Assembly (NCBI RefSeq): GCF_041381155.1 | Contig: NC_091134.1 | Coordinates: forward strand, 14,386,008-14,450,007 | From: Argopecten irradians | Taxonomy: Eukaryota; Mollusca; Bivalvia; Pectinida; Pectinidae | Length of the DNA: 64,000 bases | Reading direction: 5' to 3' | In this document: piece after piece, positions 23,801 to 35,800 of the stretch | Position numbering within the stretch: position 1 is the stretch's first letter | How the letters are laid out: each line of letters begins with the position of its first letter | Translations under genes and position numbers: made by a program | The notes under the pieces: model-generated | Seen by the model: only the letters and a program-made list of their open reading frames with translations | Told to the model about the DNA's origin: nothing | The model's database searches: none

Positions 23801-26800
23801 AAGAAAAAAATGAGATAAAATCAAATTGTTAGTTTTTCTTTTTTTTCTACATAAAGACAATGTGGGGCCGGGGTGGCCGAGTGGTTACGATGTCTCGACA
23901 TATTACCACAAGCCCTCTATCCCTGGGATGCGGGTTCGAATCCCATGTTGGGCGGTTGCCAGGTACTAAACGGTGGTTGGTGGTTTTTCTTTACATGACA
24001 CTGGCTGGTATTAGGACACTAAAATAATAAAACCAAATATAATAGTCCGGTGGCTTATATATAATTCCGTTTGCTTTCCGTGATGAACTTTGACACCATA
24101 TATCAAAATGGTCAGGAAAAAAAGGATGGTGTCAATTTTTTTGACGATGTGGAGGGGCCAAGGGTCAAAGGTCATCAGGTTTATAAGCTGAAAAACGGGC
24201 GGGAGTGAGATTATATTATGACTTTTAGAGCGCCTAACTTGATTTTTCTTTTTCAATATATGCCGTATGTTTCATTTACTCACTAAGGACTTTTTTGATA
24301 GTTCATAACGGGAATTTTTAAGGTAAAAAAGAGTAAATGTCAAAGGTCATACTATCTAGTTTCTTTCATACCCAAATGAAAAAAAAAGTGACATCCATGC
24401 TTACATATATTACGCCAAAATATTAAAAATGAGTTGCCATATTTACAAATATGTAGTACATATAAATGATAGCCCCATTACAGGCGATTTATTGAGAAAT
24501 TCATCAGAATTAACCCCCTAGCAACTGATTTTATACCCTAGCAACCGAACACCAATCTTCATTTCGACCACACAAAAAAAACTCTTTTTCAAAAGCAAAT
24601 TTCTTGGAAACGCAACCATAGTTGGTATCGAACCTCATATTAATTTTATGGCATATGTCTGTGCTAAAAATTGTGAAATAAAGTCAGGCATCAATTTTTC
24701 GTCAAATTACCGATCAAAATATACTGTTTTCATAACTTTTGAAAGGATTCAAGCATGCTTTTTCCTATATTTGATACATATTACGCAAAATATCAACAAG
24801 AGGCCCATGGGCCTTAACGGTCACCTGAGTTAAAATATATAATGAAACAAATAATGAAACAAATTAAAGACATATAAACACTATATGCTGGGCCTTGAAG
24901 TTGGTCAGTGGTTTATAAATTTTAGACTATGAAGAGTATTTGCTTCCATCCTGCCCCTCTGGTCCCCCAGGGGGTCATCGAGGACGGATATGGATGTTAA
25001 AATGCTATATCTTAGGCTAATAATTCTAATCAAGTTTGACTAATCCTACGAAAATTGGGCAAATAATGTTCATAAATATGTTTTTCCTATATAAACTAAA
25101 AGTAAACTTGACCCCTCCCCAGGGGGTAACGTGAGACCCCAAGGTCATATAATTCACAGTTTTTATAAAACACCTGAAGACCTTTCCATCTATAATTATT
25201 TGATTCTACTATATCCAGAATTTTAGAAGATTTTGTAAGTTTTAGCCTATTTGACCCTTTTTTAGCCCCGCCCCTCTGCCCCCAGGGGGTCGGCCAGGAC
25301 CAATGTGGATATATTAAAATGCTATCTCAAGCTAATAATTCTAACCAAGTTTGACTCATTTCCTATGAAAATTGAGCAAAAAATGCTCATAAATACGTTT
25401 TCCCTATATAAACTATAGTAAACTTGACCCCCTCCCCAAGGGGAAACAGGAGATCGCAGGGTCATATAATTTACAATTTTTATAAAACACCTGAAGACCT
25501 TTTCATCTATAAAGTGTATTTGATTATGCCATTTCCAGAAGAATATTTTTGAAGTTTTAGCCTATTTGACCTTTTTTGGTCCCGCCCCTCTGCCCCCAGG
25601 GGGTCAGCCTGGACCAATATTGATATGATATTAAAATGCTATCTCAGGCTAATAATTCTAACAAAGTTTGACCCGTTTCCAATGAAAATTGAGCAAAAAA
25701 TGCTCATAAATATGTTTTCCCTATATAAACTATAGTAAACTTGACCCCCTCCCCAGGGAGAAACGTGAGACCCCAGGGTCATGTAATTCACAATTTTTGT
25801 AAAGGACCTTAAGACCTTTTTATTTATGAAAAGTATTTGTTTCTACCATTTCCAGAATTTCAGAAGAAGATTTTTGAAGTTTTAGCCTATTTGACCATTT
25901 TTTAGTCCCGCCCCTCTGCCCCCAGGGGGTCGGCCAGAACCAATGTGGATATTATATTAAAATGCTATCTCAGGCTAATAATTCTAACCAAGTTTGACTC
26001 GTTTCCAATGAAAATTGAGCAAAAAATGCTCATAAATGTGTTTTCCCTATATAAACTATAGTAAACTTGACACCCTCCCCAGGGGGAAACGTGAGACGCC
26101 AGGGTCATATAATTCACAATTTTTGTAAAGGACCTTAAGACCTTTCTATATATGAAAAGTATTTGATTCTACCATTTCCAGAATTTCAGAAGAAGATTTT
26201 TGAAGTTTTAACCTATTTGACCCCTTTTGACCCCGCCCCTAAGGCCCCTGGGGGTCAGTCATAGAAAAATTATTAATAGGATTAAATGGCCATCTCATAC
26301 TGATAATTCTGACAACATTTGACTCATTTCCTATTACAAATGACCAAATAATGCGCAAAAATGTGTTTTCTCAATATAAAGTATAGTAAACTTAACCCCC
26401 TCCCCAGGGAGAAACTAGAGACCCCAGGGTCATATAATTCACAATTTTTGTAAAGGACCTTAAGACCATTCTATCTATGAAGAGTATTTGATTCTACCAC
26501 ATCTATGAATAGAGAAGAAGATTTTTGAAATTTTACTCAATTTTACCCTTTTTGGCCCCTCCCACAGCCCCCTGGGGGGTGGGGACCATATAATTAACTA
26601 TTTTGACTGGCCTTATGCCTTAGAAGGTTTGTGCAAAATTTCATTGAAATTGCTTCAGCAGTTTTGGAGAAGAAGTCGAAAATGTAAATTGTTTACGGAC
26701 ATACGACACGACGCACGACGCACGACGACGGACAAAAGGCGATTAGAATAGGTCACTTGAGACTTCGTCTCAGGTGACCTAAAAATTAGTAGCCAAATTT

Positions 26801-29800
26801 TTACAAATATATATTACATTTAGATGATAGACACATAAACAGGCGGTTTTTCTAGAAATTTATCAAGATTAAACCCCCTGGCAACTGATTTTATACATTA
26901 ACAACCGGAAACCAACCTTAATTTCGGCCACTGAAAACAGACCTTTCCAAAACTAAATTTATTGGAAACGGAACAGTTATTTGGTATTGACATATCAGTG
27001 ATATGAGATATATATATATGCTAAAACCTCATAAAATAAAAATCATTTTTTAGGATTCCATTGTTTCAATTATTAATCAAAATATGCTGTTTTTCATTAC
27101 TTTCAAGAAAAGGATATTAACATGTTTTTTACGATATTTCATACGTATTATGCCAAAGTATTGAAAATTAGGTGCAAAAATATATTACATATGAATGATG
27201 GCCTCAATACAGGTGATTTGTTTAGAATTTTGTCAAAATTGAGCCTCCCTATTAACTGATTTTATACCTTATAAAACCTAGCCCGAGTACTTTGGAACAG
27301 ACACTGAACTTATTCACTACACCCACCAAAGCGTTGGATAACATTTATATTGTATTAAGGTGTGGTTATTGAAAATTGTAATAATAATATAATATTCAAA
27401 TTACATGTGTAACAATCTTATAGGATGAGGATTCAATTTTGTATATTTGGAAGGTCATAATTTCTCTGGTAAGAGATAAATATTAATTGCATTAAATTTA
27501 TCAAAGTATCTTTTGAGCAGATTAATTATAGATCAATTCTATATTGATTCTAAAGCGACAAGCATACGTCTTACTTTGTTATTGTTTTTTGCACTTTTGT
27601 GAAGACATTGGTCCCAGTGCTGACATCACCAATACTACAGAGCATAAACGACTGTCCAGTCTGGCCAGAAGGTACCGGAGCCTCCAATTCGATACGACCG
27701 TACGCGTTTTGTTTGGTATGTAGCTGGAGAGTCACATGAGTGGTAGGTGTGATGGACCGGCACGACTCAGTCAAGGACATTCGAAGATCACCAGGCGACT
27801 GAAATAAATCAGATCGCCATGTACCTTAGACGCTTGTCATGCTGCATAATTTTCAGAACGTTGTATAGTGTAATTTTCAAAATGGGTAAAACGCTACCGA
27901 AGTAGCTATGTTCCTATAACTAGCATTTACTAAACTGAAATGTAATCAACAACACTATCCGGCAGGTAGCGCGTTAGAATTGTACCTGCTGCCTCTATTG
28001 CATGATGATAAAAGGTTATTATAGGTCATATGATCCATGCTTCGTCTGTAAACCTTTCTTTCAAAATGACTTCTTCTCAGAGACTCATATTCGGCCTGTA
28101 GCATGTTGGCCTGAAGGGTTACCAAGTTTGTTAAAATAAAATGTAAAGAAAATGTTTTATTTAAGATCACAGGGGTAAAAAGGCTAGTCTTTTAACGAAT
28201 GCCTTTCAATAACAAAGATGTCTATAAGATGACTTGATATTGGGCCTGTGGGATAAATAACGACTGTGTTTGTTCAAATGAATGTCCTTTGACCATCATT
28301 GTCACAGCGATCACATAGGCTACAATAGTTCTACTTCATGTTGCATTTTAAGTCATATGACTTTCAAACCCATTGGGCCTTTTGTTTTTGTTGTATGACA
28401 CATTAATCATATTACGCTCTCGTTATAAAATGATTCTACGTATAAATAGGATTACACTTAGTTTTTGTGTTGTATATCTCCATAATATATGTACAGTGTT
28501 ATTGAGAAGTAAAAAACATTGCTTACCGTAAATATCTCTGCAGTAGTAATATTAAAATAGATATTAAACACTTCCGGTGACCTTTCACCCGGATAGGAAA
28601 ACGTGACAGAAAGTTCATGTGAAGAATGTGCCTCTACTACATCACCCATCGCTATGACGTACACTTTGTAACCGAAAATGTTTTCGCCTGTTGGGGAAAG
28701 TGGAACATTTATTACATGGAAGGCCATAGTGGTTGCGTATTTCCAGAATTTCGATGGTGGTACGCAAGGGAAATTACTTTGTTTGATTTCGTCAATCAAA
28801 TCTATTCCCCCTATCATCAAACCATTTCCTCCGGGACCTGCATACTTCCGGGACGCGACTTGTATTATATAGCCTCCCGATGAAAGCGGTGGTACCCACA
28901 CTGTAACAGTTGCTGACCCTCGTTCATTCTTGGCCAAGAAACTACTACTCTGGTAATGGTTAGCACGTATGTTCTGTTCCTGAAAATATGTAATATTTAT
29001 TTCACAGTCAATGTTTTGGAGAAGTAAGGAATTAATGAACTAATGAACGACTAATATGGATTTGACATCTGTATGTCGAATACAAGGGAATTTTAATTTG
29101 TATAACTTGCGAGAATCAGAGTCGCCATACACACTACACACTGTATGCATGTAATGCTGTTCTTACATAACCCTGTCTGTTAAAGATGATCCACCGCCGA
29201 CAGAGCATAAATCATATAAATCAACATTGAACAATAATTGGTGTTTAATAGTGTGTATATATTGTATGCCTAATTAACACAAAAATACCATAACCATAAC
29301 ATAATTTATTACACCTTTGGTGCTTGCGCAATCATTACTTCATTCCATATAGGATATAGAGCTAAGGACTTTTTTCGGGATGCAATTAATTATTTTTCAT
29401 AATTTTAGCTTGAAGTTAAATTAGAAGCTCAAACTTTTCAATGGTGGTAATGGTGTAAAGTAAGTAACTTTTGTAACTGAAGAAAAAAACTAAATCATCT
29501 GCTCCTGATTTTGATAGTGAAAAAATACCATTTGTCAGCGGTATAACATCTTTAATAGGACGTTCATTTATCAAATAAACAAAGAATATGTGCTAGGGAA
29601 ATAGGCATTTTAATATATATGTTTTATCTTTGGTATGTGTCAATATCTTAAAAGTTACAGATGATACAATAATGTAAAAGTTTCGGTGTTCGTCACCGAT
29701 GTGTAACCTCGTTTAGTGGATTTTTTTAAAGGTTTGTCAACTCAGTGGTTCCGTCTCGACTTCCGCCGGCTAGATCTACAGGTCAGCATTTTATTAGACA

Positions 29801-32800
29801 ATACGCAATGGATAAACACGGAGATTAAATACAGAACATCACAAAATATTTACAGAGAACGCATTTCACCAGCAAGGAAACACGGGCAAACAATACAGAC
29901 TTAAGCTGAACAACTACAGCACACTACATTATAATTTTGACTCCAACGACCACCCTTTTCCCGACTCTTGGGTTCTACTATATTAACATTTAACACCAAT
30001 TAAATACTGCCTAACACTGTCTACGTGGAATAACACCATCCAACCCAGAGTAATTCGGAGTTCTACGGCAGAAAATCTTACATGTATCTGGATAATTACC
30101 TTTTGGAAAGAGAATGGAGCTGACCAACTATATCAAAGCGTTCTGCCAAAACTCGCTATACTAAGCTAATGCACCTGGTTTTATACCCAATATTTAATAA
30201 TATGCCATGAACAGTTAAGGATGTATTCTTCTGAGGTTTCAGTCCCGATGAAGTCTCGTTTCGACAAAGATCAAAGAAGTTATGAGATTTTCAAATATAT
30301 TTTATCAATATCTGTAGTAAGTTGCCAGATGCAAATTTTGTCAAAAAATTACATTTCTACTTTCAGTAGATTTTTTTATACAGAGATTTTAAGAAATGGC
30401 CCATTTGGCGGCCATTTTGAAATTGTGTCTTTTTCTTCTTTGAGTAGAGCCATAGTTTAACCACTTTTGACTGAAATTGTTTTTACTTAAATCATCACTG
30501 CACCAGCATTTTTAGCTGTATCGAGCTAATTTTTGCTGTTAATCTTTACTAGGTTTGTGGTTATTAAAATATTGAGCATTATTGCGTGAAGTGATACGCT
30601 TTTGTCACTTTATTTTTACATTTAATGGTAATTTGAGCACTTTTATTTTTACTCTAAAATACTGAAAAATAACACATATTCAAATGGGGCAAAAAAGTAA
30701 GCACACTGACCCCCCATTTTTCTGCCTAATTTAGAAAGAACAACCCATTCCCTATTGATATGCGAAATATTAACAAAAGTTTAATACCACAACTGTTTCT
30801 ATAAAGGGTTTAATTTGGCAAAAATGGCTGAAAATGGTGTATTTTGTAGCTCAAAATTAAGGGGTAGGGGTAACATATGTTGTTATTCTGAGATAAATAT
30901 GAGTCTTATTAATCAAAACTTGTATTTTTTTAAAGAAGACCACAGAAAAATAAATTCTTCAAACTTCCATACATATCAAACATCTCATTAGGAAATTATG
31001 GCTTTAAACTCTTGTGTAATCCCCAAAAATCTAAGATTATGTCAACTTGGTATCTTTGAATAGCTCAAAAACAAGCACACCGACATATGTTTTTTCTTCC
31101 ATTTTCTTGTATGGTATGAACTCCTATTTCCAAAAATCTATATGAGAAAAAAGTTTAATACAAGAAAATTTTGACTTCTCAGAGGTGTACATCCTTAAGC
31201 TATACATGTGAACGGACTAGGTATCAAAAATACTAGCCAATCAAAATATACGTAAGTATGAACCGGAAACGGGATTCCCAACCGGGGAGATTCTCATGAC
31301 ATATGGAGTCTCGATCACAGCACATGGTTTGTCACTCAGGACATAACAAAAACACCGAGGGTAGGTACGGATAAATCCATTATTCCACACTATAACGGGC
31401 ATTGGCAAGTTTATAATGTTCTATATCAGCCAGATCATTTACGTACGGAGTCCCCGTGTAGGTGGTGTCTACTAGGGTTGTTGTGCATGCCGCCGAAGAC
31501 ACCAAGCACACCTCACTCGGTCACATTATTCTGACAAAAGGTCACACTTGTTGTCGCACTCCCTTGACGCTGATCGCTATTCAGTGGCAGAATCGGCTAG
31601 GGAACAGAAGACCCTACCTTTACTCGCCTTAAAACACAGTGCTTTATTTAATTCATTAACGTCCTGTTAACAGCTATGGTCATGTAAGGACGGCCTTCCG
31701 TGTATGTTATGTGTTGCGTGTATGTTGTGCAATGTGCGTGGTTTGGGAGACTGCGGTATATTTGTGTTGTGTCTTCTTGTATAGTGGAACTGTTGCCCTT
31801 CTTATAGTGCTATATCACTGAAGGATGCCGCCGAAGACACCAAGCAACACACCCCACAGGGGACAGAACAATAGAGGCCGTAGATAGAGAGCCGTTATAA
31901 GAAATATATCTAGCAGTGTAAGAGATTTTCCAGTTAAGTATGAGTCTTTCCAAATACTGATCAACTAAACGAATGCACGACACTTCAAAGATAACAATGA
32001 AATACTAGTTGTTTAGAAGCTACGCTGCGTCATCATTATACACCCTTGTAAAAGATTAATGTCACCCAAAAAGAGTCGCCTTTTCCATACCAACAGCTAA
32101 TTCAAACTAACTTTAATCAGACGAAAAGTTAATATGTTCATTTGTTAATTACAAAATACTTACAATGATTCGCTGTGTAACATTAATGTAATGTGTTATA
32201 TTGCCGACTTCGGTACCATCTACTTCTAAAACAATGTCCAAACGGTATCTGTCTCCCGGAACTGCGTTATTTATCACTAGTAGCAACATCTCAAAGACGA
32301 TAGTATCGGAGTCTAATGTAGAAGACTCGTAATAAGCACCTACAATGATTAAATATTAGTTCAGATTAAAATTCAGTAAATAGAGACTAAGCGATTATGC
32401 AAAAAGAGAAATTGCGCATTTCAAACGCTTCTAATAAGCACAAGATATTGATATTTACTACGTGTACCATTCTTGACATATCCAGTTCTGCAATATGTAT
32501 GATTGAATAATGTGTTGGTATTCGCTAGGAGTTTGCAGCATTTAGGGATTTCTCGTTCAATATTTTCAGTTTACATATGAATATAAAACAACTATAACAT
32601 ACCAAAGTTTGGTAGGGGGCCAAAGTTGATATCTCGGGTATCTGGACCGCCGCTACAAATATCACTGCCGACCACCTTTGGGAAACTTGGGATGATCAGA
32701 ATGTCACTAAAGTGACTCCCGACTGACAGGACCTCTAACGATACGATTCTGAGACGGGAACTCTCGCTTTTAACCGTTATTTTGTATGACGCTAAAGGAT

Positions 32801-35800
32801 AAGGGAATATCGTTTGAAATGTGAATGGTTTCCCTTTCCCCACCGATAGCTCCTCACCGTCGGGTATGCTTGTATAGACTCTCGGCGTCTTTGACGAATT
32901 CTGTGGAGACAAGGATTTTGCAAACTCAAACAATTGGTGATACGTGTAAACTTTGCAGTTACTGCAGGAATATCTAATAATTAAAAGAAGTATTCAATTC
33001 GTCACTGAACATGTAAACCTATATATTTCTCTATTGTAAAAAAGGATAATACATCTCATCTTTATAAGGTGCAGAGATGTTTTTACTTTAAGGTAATTAA
33101 CATATTTTTCTCGATTTGTTTGGTTACTTGTTTTATTGATTAACGTCCTATCGACGGCCAATCATGTAAGGACGGCCTCCCATGTATACGTTGTGCGGTG
33201 AATATTTTGAGAAACTGCGGTGTGTTCGCGTAGTGTTTTCTTGTATAGTAGAACTCTTGTCGGTTTTATAAAGTTATATCACTGAAGCATGCTGCCAAAT
33301 ACACTAAGCAACGCACTCCATGCGGTCACATTATGCTGACAACGGGCAAACCAGTCGTCTTACTCCCTTATTGGTAGACGCTAAGCAGGAAAAGAATATA
33401 TCACTTTTATAGACTTTTGTGTGCCTCGGCCAGGGAACAAAACCCAGAGCCTTCCTCACAGGGGCGACCTTGGTATAAAAGACTAGTGTAACAATGCAAG
33501 TTAAATTTCTTCATTTGAAAACTGTTCATGTGCTTGTATATAAAGAACAATAGGGTGTCAAATAAGGTATGAATCTATGTAATATCAGGCCGTTTCACTA
33601 TTCCGAATACCATGGTCTCCCAAAACAGAAAAAAAACCTACGCCATTGCAATTCACATAGGAGATTGACTAGCTTTTCATACTTCAGTTCTTATCAACCA
33701 ACCGTCGCACATGTCGATACAATCGAATCATCTATCCAAAAGAATATTTCAACATAAAACATTGAAATAAGAATAATTTCGGACTGAAATACAAATGGAC
33801 ACCACTTCTTTGGAAAAGTACTAGAAAGTACGAATATACTTACGTATGTGTATGATGTTTTCATAATAAGTTTTGTAGAAATTGTCATCGTAATAGTGTC
33901 AGCAAATAGTGTTGCTTTCAAAGTCTGCGTGGAGTTTTCGGAAACCCCCGATAAATCAGCAATTAGGGTCTCTACAGCAAACTGTATTAAACAGTAAGCA
34001 CATGAATCTTCAGTACTAACTTCAATCGGCACCGTCGTTGTAAAACCTGCAAAGGAACAAGACAGACATCAAACAGTTGTTGAAATTTCGTTACCATAAA
34101 TATAGGTAGGTACACGCAACATTGCACATGCATGGACGGCCGTCCTTACACGACCCTGACTGTTATCAGGACGTAAATCAAACAAATAGGAGGCTGCGAC
34201 ACCTACGTGCTGCGTATCTTAGTGCAATAGTTAAAAATCTTGCCTATTTTATAGTGCTGTGAGTAAAAATAGGAACTAGTCAATAATATGAAATGTATAA
34301 ATTTATAGAAATCGTTCGAACGGTCGTTGCAGTGTCACTTATGTTACCATTTAAAGTGTTGTTCACAGCGTTTGTGTCATTTTGAGGTAATGTTGATGAA
34401 GAAACGTTCGTTGGTTCCATGGTAACATCGACTACTCCTGTGGAAATGTTGCAGTATATGTGTCCCAATTCTAAGGTACCCTCATTGCTGAACATAACGT
34501 GCTTCAACAAGATGGAAAGAAAATATTATTAATTCTTCTACAAATGAACCCTGTCGGTACGAAAAATGACATTTTATTCATTTGCTGAATGTATAATGAA
34601 CTATACCCTCTTCTATATTTTTTCTGCTATGATGTTCGTTAACAGAGAAGTTTACACACGTCAATTCATTGCATCTATGTATGAAGAAAAGAAATTCTTA
34701 CTGTTCGTATTTATGATTATCATGCTATCAAAATGAGAATCGTGGTAGTATAAATGACATCGTTAGTAATGGCTACTAAATGCGTCTTACCGTTGTCTTG
34801 GTCAGCTTAGGTATATATGTATTGTTTTGTATCGATACTATATCATCCTGATATAGGAGTTTGACTCCCATTAAAATCACAGACATTCCAGTAGGTGTAC
34901 GGACTACTAAGGAAGCAATGGCCGTCAGTCCTCTTGGCACCAGGAGACTATATGCCAACGTCTTCATCTTTCCTGGATAAATGTTTAGGTCAGTTTCTTC
35001 CATACATAGTGTGTAATATAAGCAGCCTGGATGTCCTTCTTTTTGACAGTCTTCGGCGCTAATTTCCAAGGCATCTACAACGGAATACACTGTACTTTGA
35101 TGTATCGTTATATGATCGATATAGCATAGAGCACTAACGCCAAGATAGTTTTGACATTTGAAACAATGACACAAATTAATTGACGAAAATGTTCAGTTTT
35201 GTCAGTTTTTAGTGCGAGTGTACTCGCTCTATTATTTTCCTTGTCGGGTGTAGAGTCTGTGTACATCCGCTATACACGCGATACCGGAAGTCGATGTCTC
35301 GTACCGTTTAATAGGTTTCGCTATGATTTTAGTGATACCAACTTTTAAAAAAACATATACTAAGACATACTTGTCAGCGATAATCTACTATAAATTAAGA
35401 CATTACACAGTGCTAAACGCATTTATTTTGTGTAAACTTTAAGCGGCATATCATACAAACTCTTGCATCGGTCACGATATTCTAAGCATCTGATCGACTT
35501 CGGAAACTTCCGGAACAATGCAATGCAACTCAGGTTTAAATAGTCAATAAAAGAAAGTAACTTTTACAGAGTACAGAGTAGTGAACACATGGAATAATTT
35601 ATCGGACAAAGTTAACCATTAATTCATTCAAAACAAACGCAAACACTGAGTGTAAGACCAAAGTCTATAAAAGTGGTAGTTTCTGCTCCTGCTTAGCGTC
35701 CAGCATACAGGGAGTGGGACGACTGGTTCGCCCGTTGTCAGTATAATGTGACCGGGGTGGGGTGTGTTGCTTGGTGTCTTCGGCGGCATGCTTCAGTGAT

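Noticed and set aside
23867..23960. Possible tRNA gene
   Set aside because: A and B boxes are present but the acceptor stem does not pair, and the sequence runs into a SINE body, so it is annotated as a SINE.
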